Of a DNA stretch of 64,000 bases, positions 27,585 through 46,990 are shown in pieces. This DNA comes from Salvelinus alpinus (Eukaryota; Chordata; Actinopteri; Salmoniformes; Salmonidae): the NCBI RefSeq assembly GCF_045679555.1, contig NC_092089.1, forward strand, positions 2,556,663 to 2,620,662. Direction: 5' to 3'. The notes beneath the pieces are model-generated. The model was not told the origin of the DNA and made no database searches. It saw only the letters and a program-made list of their open reading frames with translations. Within the stretch, counting starts at the first letter, position 1; each line of letters opens with the position of its first letter. Both the position numbers and the translations under genes were made by a program.

Positions 27585-28668
27585 CCCACATGAAAAAACA
27601 CTATAATATACTATGGTTTCAATACTATAAATCAAATCAAATTTTATTTGTCACATAAACATGGTTAGCAGATGTTAACGCGAGTGTAGCGAAATGCTTG
27701 TGCTTCTAGTTCCGACAGTGCAGTAATATCTAACAAGTAATCTAACAATTCCCCAACAACTACCTAATACACACACATCTAAAAGGGGTGAATGAGATTA
27801 TGTACATGTAAGTATATGGATGAGTAACGACCGAGCGGCATAGGCAAGGTGCAATAGATGGTATAAAATACAGTATACATGCAGATATATATGTATGAAT
27901 ACTATAGTATACTATGGTTTAAATACTATAGTCTACTACGGTATGAATATTATAGTCTACTATGGTATAAATACTATAGTATTCACTGTAATGGTTTTGC
28001 TGACTTTACTGTAGCATTTACAGTAGCATACTGTAGTATAAATACCGTAGTAAAAGAAAACTGTAGTATATACTATAGTAATTAATGTAGTGTTTTTGTG
28101 GATTGTAGTATACTGTAGTATTTATTGTAGTGTTTTTGTTTTATTGTCTTTTACATAGAATTGGAGGCTTTCTCCTCGAGGAAACCTACTGGAGAAATAC
28201 TAAAAGAACACATTTTACATAACCCGTAGGTAGGTAGGTAGGACTGGGGTCTGAATGGAGAGTTCAGAGCTTTTGCTCTTTTCTATAACATGTAGGGAAC
28301 ACATTATATGGTCTATACTTGGCATGTAGGTTTCTCACTTATGGGTGGTACAACTTCATATGGGGGAGGGGAATGTGCAGGGTATATGCAAATTAAAACT
28401 GTAGTATTTACTTTAGTTCAAAAGGTGTTTTTTCAGACTGTAGTGTTTTTACAGACATTACTGTAGTATTTACTACAATGTTTTCGGGGAGATAATACTG
28501 TAGTATTTACTATAGTATTCTACAACATTCTATAGTAAGTACTCCACATGATTGAGGGACACTACCGTGTGTAGCATAGTATTCTACAGTATACTACAGT
28601 TTACTATAGAATTATATAGTAAGTACTGAAGTATTCTATAGTAATCTGTAGTATTTTTTTCATGTGGG
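27585..28668. mobile_element. TA-rich fold-back element with inverted termini
   Basis: Left end CCCACATGAAAAAACACTAT; the right end on the opposite strand reads CCCACATGAAAAAAATACTA. Inside are many copies of palindromic ATAGTATACTAT / TACTATAGTA motifs on both sides of a central unique segment. It has no coding capacity. A clear target-site duplication was not found. It is interrupted by a LINE tail at 27630-27897. Confidence 0.7.
27630..27897 (-). mobile_element. Short LINE 3' tail, minus strand, inside the fold-back element
   Basis: Begins ATCAAATCAAATTTTATTTG, the reverse complement of the TTTGATTTGAT LINE terminus, followed by GTCACATAAACATGGTTAGC. Flanks share AATACTATA (27621-27629 and 27898-27906), a plausible 9-bp target duplication, though this motif is common in the host repeat. 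Confidence 0.75.
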
Positions 28669-29475
28669 GAGAGTCGACACCAAAAATCCTGAAGACGTTA
28701 AAAACAAATCAGCCAGCTAGTCTGGCGTAGGCTACTGAATAGCCTTATGTATTTTGTTTAGTAGAGATTGTCAGATGGCTCCATATGCATTGCTTATCAA
28801 TCACCCAGTTCATTAGGACACGTGCACACACTGACATAGCAGCTGTAGCTAATTTTAGTTTTGTCAAATTTGAGTCAGTCGAGAAAGCGTCGACTCCAAC
28901 GACTCTGATAGCAGGAGTCGGAGTCGACTCCAATAGAAACAGAATATCCAGTCTCTCTCTGGCCTCTCGTTGTCCTGACAACAGCCCACACAGGAACAGC
29001 AAGGAACCAGCTCAGTGCTGGAACCGTATCACTCATAACACCAGTTTCATAAACAGACAGGTTATAGCAATTACTGACACCCACTAGCACCTGCCCACCT
29101 ACTCCTTTCATCTCACACGAAGAGGGGGGAGAGACACACACACACACAGAACTTATTCTATTCTGTCAACACTGAGATGAAATTCTATGGCGTTGTTCAT
29201 AGAAACTATACGGTATAACAACATCCCTTTTATACAACAATGAGCTTTGAAGCCTGTGTGAATATTTCATAACATGTCATAACACTGGTTAGACATGTAG
29301 TCTGCAGACCTCCTAACCTCATTCTAAGAGTACATAAAACATGGGGAATATGAAGTGTTACCCCTTTAAGTATTCATGTCATGTTTTAAGACCAAATATA
29401 ATGCACGACATACAAAAAAGACATAAGATATCTTCTAATCTTTGTATTAGTTCATATAAATTATATTTTTGTATG
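28669..29475. other. Intronic sequence, no gene seen
   Basis: Includes a short cluster of GAGTCG/CGACTC motifs (28872-28930) able to form small hairpins. Otherwise unique-looking, with no supported exon. Confidence 0.5.
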
Positions 29476-29670
29476 AGTTGTAATGTAAATCATATCAACT
29501 CAAACTTTATTTGTCACCGAATACAACAAGTGTAGACCTTACCGTGAAATGCCTACTTACAAACCCTTAACCAACAGTGCAGTTCAAGAAGAGTTAATAA
29601 AATATTTACCAAATAAACTAAAGTAAAAAATAATAAAAGTAACACAATAACATAAACAATAATGAGGCTA

Positions 29671-31297
<1,627 letters not shown>

Positions 31298-31793
31298 TAT
31301 ATACAGGGGTACAGGTACCGAGTAAATGTGCGGGGGTACAGGTTAGAGGTAATTTGTACATGTAGGTAGGGGTGAAGTGACTATGCATAGATAATAAACA
31401 GCAAGTAGCAGCAGTGTAGAAATCAAATGGGGGGGTCAATGTAAATGCAAATGGTGGGGTCAATGGGCTTTCCTCTGACACCACCTATTATATAGGTCTT
31501 GGATTGCAGGAAGTTTGGCCCCAGTGATGTACTAGGACGTACGCACTACCCTCTGTAGCGCCTTACGGTCAGATGCCGAGCATACCAGGCAGTAATGCAA
31601 CCAGTCAGGATGCTCTCGAAGGTGCAGCTGTAGAACTATTTGAGGATTTGGGGAACCATGCTAAATCTTTTTAGTCTCCTGAGGGGGAAAAGGTATTGTC
31701 GTGCCCTCTTCACGACTGTCTTGGTGTGTTTGGACCATGATAGTTCGTTGGTGATGTGGACTCCAAGGAACTTGAAACTCTCGACCCGCTCCA

Positions 31794-32430
31794 CTACAGC
31801 CCCATTGATGTTACAGGGGCCTGTTCGGCCCACCTTTCACTGTAGTCCACGATCAGCTCCTTTATCTTGCTCACATTGAGGGAGAGGTTGTTGTCCTGGC
31901 ACCACACTGCCAGGTCTCTGACCTCCTCCCTATAGGCTGTCTCATTGTTGTCGGTGATCAGGCCCACCACTGTTGTGTCGTCAGCAAACTTAATGATGGT
32001 GTTGGGAGTCGTGTTTGGCCACGCAGTCGTGGGTGAACAGGGAGTACAGGAGGGGACTAAGTACACACCCCTGAGGGGCCCCAGTGTTGAGGATCAGCGT
32101 GGCAGACGTGTTGTTGCCTACCCTTACCACCTGGGGGCGGCCCGTCAGGAAGTCCAGGATCCAGTTGCAGAGGGAGGTGTTTAGTCTCAGGGTCTTTAGC
32201 TTAGTGAAGAGCTTCGTGGGCACTATGGTGTTGAACGCTGAGCTGTAGTCAATGAACAGCATTCTCACATAGGTGTTCTTTTTGTCCAGGTGGGAAAGGG
32301 CAGTGTGGAGTGCGATTGAGATTGCGTCATCTGTGGATCTGCTGGGGCGGTTTTTGAATTGGAGTGGGTCTAGGGTATCCGGGAGGATGCTGTTGATGTG
32401 AGCCATGACCAGCCTTTCAAAGCACTTCAT
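31794..32430 (-). pseudogene. L2/Rex-like reverse transcriptase fragment
   Basis: The upstream part (32430-31990) starts [20 protein letters not shown] and contains [13 protein letters not shown] and [21 protein letters not shown] frame change follows. The downstream part contains the catalytic box FADDTTVVGLI and LAVWCQDNNLSLNVSKIKEL (32066-31794). Another fragment, VVERVESFKFLGVHITNELS, ends near 31636. The N-terminal endonuclease is absent. At least one frameshift separates palm motifs, so it is inactive. Confidence 0.88.
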
Positions 32431-32479
32431 GGCTACCGACGTGAGTGCTACGGGACGGTAATTTTTTATGTATGTATTA

Positions 32480-32765
32480 GTTGTAATGTAAACAATAGGT
32501 TTGTACTAGTTGTAATGTAAACCATAGGTTTGTACTAGTTGTAATGTAAACAATAGGTTTGAATTAGTTGTAATGTAAACAATAGGTTTGTACTAGTTGT
32601 AATGTAAACCATAGGTTTGTACTAGTTGTAATGGAAACAATAGGTTTGTACTAGTTGTAATGTAAACAATAGGTGTGTACTAGTTGTAATGTAAACCATA
32701 GGTTTGTACTAGTTGTAATGTAAACCATAGGTTTGTACTAGTTGTAATGTAAATAATATGTTCTG
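32480..32765 (+). repeat. 29-bp minisatellite, about 10 copies
   Basis: Unit GTTGTAATGTAAACAATAGG then TTTGTACTA, period exactly 29 bp from 32480 to 32741. The first unit overlaps the right-hand target duplication of the minus-strand LINE. Confidence 0.95.
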
Positions 32766-33006
32766 TGGGCCCCCAGGCTCTAAACTGGCCCATGGTTTAT
32801 AAGAGCCACATTGAGGCATAATTGGTACTGCAGTAAGAGCACCAGACTGAGCCATTCACACACACACACACACACATCCCATTTCAGCGTCCCCCTTTAA
32901 TCTTACAGTGACATCAATTATTCAGCGTGAGCAGGTTGGAGGGGAGGTGAGGGGTGAGGAGGGGGTGTGGTTTATGAGGAAAGGGGAGCATCATTCAAAG
33001 AAGCAC

Positions 33007-33545
33007 CCCTACCCCAACCCATCCCATCCCAGCCCATCCCAGCCCACCCCATCCCACTCCCAGCCCACTCCCACCCCAACCCAGCCCACTCCCATCCCAC
33101 TCCCACTCCCATCCCACTCCCACCCCCATCCCATCCCAGCCCACTCCCACCCCACCCCATCCCATCCCAGCCCACCCCACTCCCACTCCCAGCCCAGCCC
33201 AGCCCACTCCCACTCCCACCCCAACCCAGCCCACTCCCATCCCACTCCCACTCTCATCCCACTCCCACCCCCATCCCAGCCCACTCCCACCCCAGCCCAG
33301 CCCACTCCCACTCCCACCCCAACCCAGCCCACTCCCATCCCACTACCAATCCCATCCCACTCCCACCCCCACCCCAGCCCAGCCCACTCCCACCCCATCC
33401 CACTCCCACTCCCACCCCAGCCCACTCCAGCCCAGCCCACTCCCACTCCCACTCCCACTCCCACTCCCACCCCATCCCAGCCCACTCCCACTCCCACCCC
33501 ATTGCAGCCCACTCCCACTCCCACCCCATCCTAGCCCACTCCCGA
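33007..33545 (+). repeat. C-rich CCCA/CCCACTCCC array, G4-prone on the minus strand
   Basis: About 540 bp built from CCCACTCCC, CCCAGCCCA, CCCATCCCA and CCCACCCC blocks; nearly every 4-6 bases contain a CCC run. The minus strand therefore has dense GGG runs with 1-3 base loops. Proline- or glycine-rich open frames across it are artefacts. Confidence 0.93.
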
Positions 33546-33654
33546 GGCAATGAATGGCAATTTGGAGGCAGCCAAAGATGTAAGAGGAAGAGGACAAAGA
33601 ATCCTAAGGGAGTGATGTGTGACCTTAGCATGCTAGACAACACAGACACACATC

Positions 33655-33770
33655 TGCCCTGCAATACTTTGGTATTTTTACTATTACATTGTTACTGACT
33701 ACTGCATTGTTGGGTTTAGGGCTTGCAAGAAAGGCATTTCACTGTACTTGTGCATGTAACATTATAACAC
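33655..33770 (+). mobile_element. Possible SINE/LINE 3' tail fragment
   Basis: Contains ACTGCATTGTTGGGTTTAGG, GCTTGCAAGAAAGGCATTTC and ACTGTACTTGTGCATGTAAC, the style of salmonid HpaI-type SINE or RSg-1-type LINE tails. The head is missing, so the family is uncertain. Confidence 0.5.
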
Positions 33771-34418
<648 letters not shown>

Positions 34419-34454
34419 GCATATAACAGAACCTCATGAAACACATAGCCACCG

Positions 34455-37400
34455 CAGGACAGAGAACCATTCCCTCCATACTACCATTGTACTGACCACT
34501 ACAACAGGACAGAGAACCATTCCCTCCATACTACCATTGTACTGACCACTACAACAGGACAGAGAACCATTCCCTCCATACTACCATTGTACTGATCACT
34601 ACAACAGGACAGAGAACCATTCCCTCCATACTACCATTGTACTGATCACTACAACAGGACAGAGAACCATTCCCTCCATACTACCATTGTACTGATCACT
34701 ACAACAGGACAGAGAACCATTCCCTCCATACTACCATTGTACTGATCACTACAACAGGACAGAGAACCATTCCCTCCATACTACCATTGTACTGATCACT
34801 ACAACAGGACAGAGAACCATTCCCTCCATACTACCATTGTACTGACCACTACAACAGGACAGAGAACCATTCCCTCCATACTACCATTGTACTGATCACT
34901 ACAACAGGACAGAGAACCATTCTCTCCATACTACCATTGTACTGATCACTACAACAGGACAGAGAACCATTCCCTCCATACTACCATTGTACTGACCACT
35001 ACAACAGGACAGAGAACCATTCCCTCCATACTACCATTGTACTGATCACTACAACAGGACAGAGAACCATTCCCTCCATACTACCATTGTACTGATCACT
35101 ACAACAGGACAGAGAACCATTCCCTCCATACTACCATTGTACTGATCACTACAACAGGACAGAGAACCATTCCCTCCATACTACCATTGTACTGATCACT
35201 ACAACAGGACAGAGAACCATTCCCTCCATACTACCATTGTACTGATCACTACAACAGGACAGAGAACCATTCCCTCCATACTACCATTGTACTGACCACT
35301 ACAACAGGACAGAGAACCATTCCCTCCATACTACCATTGTACTGATCACTACAACAGGACAGAGAACCATTCCCTCCATACTACCATTGTACTGACCACT
35401 ACAACAGGACAGAGAACCATTCTCTCCATACTACCATTGTACTGATCACTACAACAGGACAGAGAACCATTCCCTCCATACTACCATTGTACTGACCACT
35501 ACAACAGGACAGAGAACCATTCCCTCCATACTACCATTGTACTGATCACTACAACAGGACAGAGAACCATTCCCTCCATACTACCATTGTACTGACCACT
35601 ACAACAGGACAGAGAACCATTCCCTCCATACTACCATTGTACTGACCACTACAACAGGACAGAGAACCATTCCCTCCATACTACCATTGTACTGATCACT
35701 ACAACAGGACAGAGAACCATTCTCTCCATACTACCATTGTACTGACCACTACAACAGGACAGAGAACCATTCCCTCCATACTACCATTGTACTGACCACT
35801 ACAACAGGACAGAGAACCATTCCCTCCATACTACCATTGTACTGATCACTACAACAGGACAGAGAACCATTCTCTCCATACTACCATTGTACTGATCACT
35901 ACAACAGGACAGAGAACCATTCCCTCCATACTACCATTGTACTGATCACTACAACAGGACAGAGAACCATTCCCTCCATACTACCATTGTACTGACCACT
36001 ACAACAGGACAGAGAACCATTCCCTCCATACTACCATTGTACTGATCACTACAACAGGACAGAGAACCATTCCCTCCATACTACCATTGTACTGACCACT
36101 ACAACAGGACAGAGAACCATTCCCTCCATACTACCATTGTACTGATCACTACAACAGGACAGAGAACCATTCCCTCCATACTACCATTGTACTGATCACT
36201 ACAACAGGACAGAGAACCATTCCCTCCATACTACCATTGTACTGATCACTACAACAGGACAGAGAACCATTCCCTCCATACTACCATTGTACTGATCACT
36301 ACAACAGGACAGAGAACCATTCCCTCCATACTACCATTGTACTGACCACTACAACAGGACAGAGAACCATTCCCTCCATACTACCATTGTACTGATCACT
36401 ACAACAGGACAGAGAACCATTCCCTCCATACTACCATTGTACTGACCACTACAACAGGACAGAGAACCATTCCCTCCATACTACCATTGTACTGATCACT
36501 ACAACAGGACAGAGAACCATTCCCTCCATACTACCATTGTACTGACCACTACAACAGGACAGAGAACCATTCCCTCCATACTACCATTGTACTGACCACT
36601 ACAACAGGACAGAGAACCATTCCCTCCATACTACCATTGTACTGATCACTACAACAGGACAGAGAACCATTCCCTCCATACTACCATTGTACTGACCACT
36701 ACAACAGGACAGAGAACCATTCCCTCCATACTACCATTGTACTGATCACTACAACAGGACAGAGAACCATTCCCTCCATACTACCATTGTACTGACCACT
36801 ACAACAGGACAGAGAACCATTCCCTCCATACTACCATTGTACTGACCACTACAACAGGACAGAGAACCATTCCCTCCATACTACCATTGTACTGATCACT
36901 ACAACAGGACAGAGAACCATTCCCTCCATACTACCATTGTACTGACCACTACAACAGGACAGAGAACCATTCCCTCCATACTACCATTGTACTGATCACT
37001 ACAACAGGACAGAGAACCATTCCCTCCATACTACCATTGTACTGATCACTACAACAGGACAGAGAACCATTCCCTCCATACTACCATTGTACTGACCACT
37101 ACAACAGGACAGAGAACCATTCCCTCCATACTACCATTGTACTGATCACTACAACAGGACAGAGAACCATTCCCTCCATACTACCATTGTACTGACCACT
37201 ACAACAGGACAGAGAACCATTCCCTCCATACTACCATTGTACTGATCACTACAACAGGACAGAGAACCATTCCCTCCATACTACCATTGTACTGATCACT
37301 ACAACAGGACAGAGAACCATTCCCTCCATACTACCATTGTACTGATCACTACAACAGGACAGAGAACCATTCCCTCCATACTACCATTGTACTGATCACT

Positions 37401-39512
37401 ACAACAGGACAGAGAACCATTCCCTCCATACTACCATTGTACTGATCACTACAACAGGACAGAGAACCATTCCCTCCATACTACCATTGTACTGATCACT
37501 ACAACAGGACAGAGAACCATTCCCTCCATACTACCATTGTACTGATCACTACAACAGGACAGAGAACCATTCCCTCCATACTACCATTGTACTGACCACT
37601 ACAACAGGACAGAGAACCATTCCCTCCATACTACCATTGTACTGACCACTACAACAGGACAGAGAACCATTCCCTCCATACTACCATTGTACTGATCACT
37701 ACAACAGGACAGAGAACCATTCCCTCCATACTACCATTGTACTGATCACTACAACAGGACAGAGAACCATTCCCTCCATACTACCATTGTACTGATCACT
37801 ACAACAGGACAGAGAACCATTCCCTCCATACTACCATTGTACTGATCACTACAACAGGACAGAGAACCATTCCCTCCATACTACCATTGTACTGACCACT
37901 ACAACAGGACAGAGAACCATTCCCTCCATACTACCATTGTACTGATCACTACAACAGGACAGAGAACCATTCCCTCCATACTACCATTGTACTGATCACT
38001 ACAACAGGACAGAGAACCATTCCCTCCATACTACCATTGTACTGATCACTACAACAGGACAGAGAACCATTCCCTCCATACTACCATTGTACTGATCACT
38101 ACAACAGGACAGAGAACCATTCCCTCCATACTACCATTGTACTGACCACTACAACAGGACAGAGAACCATTCCCTCCATACTACCATTGTACTGATCACT
38201 ACAACAGGACAGAGAACCATTCCCTCCATACTACCATTGTACTGATCACTACAACAGGACAGAGAACCATTCCCTCCATACTACCATTGTACTGATCACT
38301 ACAACAGGACAGAGAACCATTCCCTCCATACTACCATTGTACTGATCACTACAACAGGACAGAGAACCATTCCCTCCATACTACCATTGTACTGATCACT
38401 ACAACAGGACAGAGAACCATTCCCTCCATACTACCATTGTACTGATCACTACAACAGGACAGAGAACCATTCCCTCCATACTACCATTGTACTGATCACT
38501 ACAACAGGACAGAGAACCATTCCCTCCATACTACCATTGTACTGATCACTACAACAGGACAGAGAACCATTCCCTCCATACTACCATTGTACTGATCACT
38601 ACAACAGGACAGAGAACCATTCCCTCCATACTACCATTGTACTGATCACTACAACAGGACAGAGAACCATTCCCTCCATACTACCATTGTACTGACCACT
38701 ACAACAGGACAGAGAACCATTCCCTCCATACTACCATTGTACTGATCACTACAACAGGACAGAGAACCATTCCCTCCATACTACCATTGTACTGATCACT
38801 ACAACAGGACAGAGAACCATTCCCTCCATACTACCATTGTACTGATCACTACAACAGGACAGAGAACCATTCCCTCCATACTACCATTGTACTGATCACT
38901 ACAACAGGACAGAGAACCATTCCCTCCATACTACCATTGTACTGATCACTACAACAGGACAGAGAACCATTCCCTCCATACTACCATTGTACTGATCACT
39001 ACAACAGGACAGAGAACCATTCCCTCCATACTACCATTGTACTGATCACTACAACAGGACAGAGAACCATTCCCTCCATACTACCATTGTACTGATCACT
39101 ACAACAGGACAGAGAACCATTCCCTCCATACTACCATTGTACTGATCACTACAACAGGACAGAGAACCATTCCCTCCATACTACCATTGTACTGATCACT
39201 ACAACAGGACAGAGAACCATTCCCTCCATACTACCATTGTACTGATCACTACAACAGGACAGAGAACCATTCCCTCCATACTACCATTGTACTGATCACT
39301 ACAACAGGACAGAGAACCATTCTCTCCATACTACCATTGTACTGATCACTACAACAGGACAGAGAACCATTCCCTCCATACTACCATTGTACTGATCACT
39401 ACAACAGGACAGAGAACCATTCCCTCCATACTACCATTGTACTGATCACTACAACAGGACAGAGAACCATTCCCTCCATACTACTATTGTACTGATCACT
39501 ACAACAGGACAG
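34455..39512 (+). repeat. 50-bp satellite-like array, about 101 copies
   Basis: Period is exactly 50 bp from 34461 to 39461. The unit is AGAGAACCATTCCCTCCATA, CTACCATTGTACTGATCACT, ACAACAGGAC. Nearly all variation is at two sites: ACTGAYCACT (C or T) and CATTYCCTCC/CATTCTCTCC. There are no indels. The T form dominates the last 28 units, whereas C and T forms alternate often around 36,300-37,200. No long reading frame is generated. Confidence 0.98.
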
Positions 39513-40345
39513 GGGTTCAAATCTATATGCAGGCTTCCCAAACCATACAGACACACAGTTACAGCACAGACTCCATATGATGGATGACATCCAGCACCTC
39601 AGGTCACCAAACACAACATACGACAGAGACATGCCTGACCGTGTCACAACAATAGCTCTACATCCCACAGGGACACTGTGTCATGACACATGACGCTTCA
39701 TGCATCATACAGTAACCCTACGAGTGGCAGCACTGTGCTGTTTGGATATTCCTGTGATGTCATCTCCATTTCTCTCAGTCTACTGTGTGTGAATGGCTCT
39801 GGGTGACAGGTGAAATAGATCCTCATACAGAGAGAGATGACTTCAGCTGTAATGACACGACAGAGTACAGACTCACTCTAATGATGCAGACTCACTTCTA
39901 CACACAACTGCCTGCTTAGGTGAGCTTGTTTGATTTATTTCACCTTTATTTTGACATGGAGTCATGCTGAGACCAAGGTCTCTTTTTCAGAAGAACCCTG
40001 TGATTACAAAAATGATGCACATCAATACACTACAAAAAGCACAACAGAGATACAAAACACAATCATAGAAAACACACATTCTTCAGTAAAACAGATAGTC
40101 AATCAGCAGCCATCTGAATAGTCCTCGAGACACCAAAACATCACATTTAAAGAGTTTGGAAACTATTCCAAGAGTAAGGTGCAAAAAAACTTAAAGCGAT
40201 TTACCAAACTCAGTGGCGATCGAAGGGATATCCCGAGTTAGCCCTCCCTGAGACCGGGTCTGGTAGCTCATACATCTGTAGGTTAACAATGACGCAAGGT
40301 ACCGCGGAAGTTGTGTAAGGGGGCTTTATAAACTAAAATAGTGCA
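39513..40345. other. Intronic sequence, partly repeat-like
   Basis: 39930-40345 (CACCTTTATTTTGACATGGA, GAGACCAAGGTCTC, then AGGGGGCTTTATAAACTAAA) has the style of a known salmonid interspersed repeat, but I cannot name it. The following 45-bp array appears to have expanded from its end. No exon found. Confidence 0.4.
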
Positions 40346-40842
40346 ATGCACCGATCTACGAGACCTCAGAGGGCCAGCCTACTTTCATCAATGCACCGAT
40401 CTACGAGACCTCAGAGGGCCAGCCTACTTTCATCAATGCATCGATCTACGAGACCTCAGAGGGCCAGCCTACTTTCATCAATGCATCGATCTACGAGACC
40501 TCAGAGGGCCAGCCTACTTTCATCAATGCACCAATCTACGAGACCTCAGAGGGCCAGCCTACTTTCATCAATGCATCGATCTACGAGACCTCAGAGGGCC
40601 AGCCTACTTTCATCAATGCATCGATCTACGAGACCTCAGAGGGCCAGCCTACTTTCATCAATGCATCGATCTACGAGACCTCAGAGGGCCAGCCTACTTT
40701 CATCAATGCATCGATCTACGAGACCTCAGAGGGCCAGCCTACTTTCATCAATGCACCGATCTACGAGACCTCAAAGAGGGCCAGCCTACTTTCATCAATG
40801 CATCGATCTACGAGACCTCAAAGAGGGCCAGCCTACTTTCTG
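40346..40842 (+). repeat. 45-bp minisatellite, 11 copies
   Basis: Unit ATGCATCGATCTACGAGACC, TCAGAGGGCCAGCCTACTTT, CATCA, repeated every 45 bp from 40346 to 40751. The last two units have a 3-bp AAG insertion (48 bp). Period and insertion are multiples of three, so plus frames stay open as perfect 15-residue repeats (CIDLRDLRGPAYFHQ). This alone does not make it a gene. Confidence 0.96.
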
Positions 40843-41085
40843 ATACAGAAAGCAGTGATGTGTACTGAACCTGTCACCCTGTGTCTTTGTGTCTGTAACA
40901 CAGACACAGAGAGAGAGAGACAACTTCCCCTCATTAGTGAAAGACCATTGGACAGAAGAGTGTGAGGGCCAGATAGAGAGAGCTTGAGAGAAGGGAAGAG
41001 AGGGAGAGAGAGAAGTGGAAAGAGCTGACAGAGAAACAGTGAGAGGGAGTAAAAGTGAAAAAGGGAGGTCAAAGGTTATACTCAC

Positions 41086-45421
<4,336 letters not shown>

Positions 45422-46470
45422 CAGTTCTTCTTCATCGAATGGACAGAAAGAGGGACAAAAAAAAAGCGATATCCTAAAGCGGATTTGAGCACCTCTCTCT
45501 TCGCTAGAGGAGGTTCGGGGTTGAGAAGCACAGATGAAAGCGCGCGCTGGTCGTCTGCTTAGCGCAGTCTCTTGTGCTGGTGGCCATCGGGGTGCTCTTG
45601 CTGCCCCTGCATTGAGACGCTCACGCTGCTGTTTCTACCGCTAGAACGCCAAGTGCATCTGAGCGCATCTGAGTCTCTATGGAACACAGAGCGGAGAGGG
45701 AGGAGAGGTAAGAGGAAGGGAGGAGAGGAGAGGGGACACATTAAAGCACATCAATATCCAGTAGCTCACTGCAGAAGCGCCTCATGCGTAAACATGCGAG
45801 GAGAACAGCGATTGCCGAGATGGGATGTCGGGAACTGTAGTGTGCACGCTCCATCTCCATACAGACCTAGACTACCTTCTGACCGCTTCTGCGCATAATC
45901 ATAGAAGGGCACAATCACTGAAGGGCACGGTCAAGATAAACAAACTGTAATACTGCTATGTTGTGTAATAACAGCCCATCATGCTCTTTCTAGACTATAT
46001 TCTCAGTTGCTGTATAATTAGCCCAACCCACAGCCAGATGACGCTATTATTCCTTTTACGTCATCTGCGTCCACCTGTAATGTGCCCAGCCGTCTATACA
46101 CTGGTCTCCCCCTGCGACCGGCTCATACATAAAACATCCTCCGTTCAGGCTGCAAAGGCATCAGTTTCCTCCTAAAATCGGTTAAACTGCCCTTCGGTCT
46201 AAAAAAAAACGTGAAAATATAAGTACTATTTGAATAAAACACAATTTTTCCACTACCGTGCTAGAGTGGCTAATGCTACTTCCTGAAGTTGTGCATTGTG
46301 TTTTGCCATGGAAAAACTACTGTAAGCAGGTCCCCTACAAGCATGCACATACACCAGAAATCATCACAACTTGATCATGTATTAAACCCCTTTAGGCATA
46401 TAGCGCATTTTAGGAGCAATCCAGAGGTAATAACATTCACAAGTGACATATTTGGTCCCCCAAATATGGG
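45422..46470 (-). promoter_or_regulatory. Region upstream of adam22 exon 1, probable 5' UTR and promoter
   Basis: Minus-strand upstream sequence is comparatively GC- and CpG-rich at 45480-45700 (for example GCGCGCGCTGG and AGCGCATCTGAGTC). It also has a purine-rich stretch at 45700-45735, fitting a 5' UTR/promoter next to the first exon. No TATA box or start site can be fixed by eye. 45900-46470 is AT-richer intergenic DNA. Confidence 0.45.
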
Positions 46471-46630
46471 ACTACAGTCCCTGGTTCGATACCAGGCTGT
46501 ATCACATCCGGCCGTGATTGGGAGTCCCATAGGGTGGCGTACAATTGGCCCAGCGTCGTCCGGTTTGGCCGGGGTAGGCCGTCATTGTAAATAAGAATTT
46601 GTTCTTAACGGACTTACCTAGTTAAAAAAA
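46471..46630 (+). mobile_element. 5'-truncated tRNA-derived SINE
   Basis: Starts within the tRNA-like head (CCCTGGTTCGATACCAGGCT, B-box-like). It then carries CGGCCGTGATTGGGAGTCCC and the tail CATTGTAAATAAGAATTTGT. Colinear with the full copy at 57112-57330, lacking its A-box. Confidence 0.85.
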
Positions 46631-46770
46631 GGTCCCCAAGAACACAGTGGCCTACATCATTCTTAAATGGAAGAAGTTTGGAACCACCAAGACTCTTCCT
46701 TGAGCTGGTCACCCGGCCAAACTGAGCAATCGGGGGAGAAGGGAGGGAGGGAGGTGACCAAGAACGTGAT

Positions 46771-46952
46771 TGTTATGTTCTGTTAATTACTGATGTCCCC
46801 TTTAAGAATGGAGCATCCTTGGTCATGCGCAGTGTTGTTCTATGTTATTCTGGTACTAACTGATTCCAGTAAAATGTGAAGCTCCAGTACCATTTATTGT
46901 ATTCAGAGTCTTTCTTATTATATAACTAAGTAATAAGAGCTAAGACACTACA
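46771..46952 (+). repeat. 5' LTR
   Basis: 182 bp, TG...CA ends, identical to the 3' LTR. Confidence 0.96.
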
Positions 46953-46990
46953 ATGGCGACGAGGATGATTACCTGCAGTGTGCATCACGA

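Noticed and set aside
32908-33698. Proline-rich and Gly/Trp-rich frames
   Set aside because: Artefact of the CCCA-rich array read on both strands.
34455-39512. CRISPR-like array
   Set aside because: Units are contiguous and near identical with no variable spacers, and this is a vertebrate genome; it is a minisatellite. The same applies to the 25-bp array.
39399-39668. 89-codon minus frame after the 50-bp array
   Set aside because: Its C-terminal part is the array itself, and the rest has no recognisable domain or splice sites; not a missing adam22 exon.
45559-45741. Minus frame MCPLSSPPFLLPLLPLRSVFHR as a signal peptide exon of adam22
   Set aside because: It lacks a donor that joins exon 2 in phase, whereas the exon at 45421-45331 has a correct phase-1 donor and a good signal peptide.
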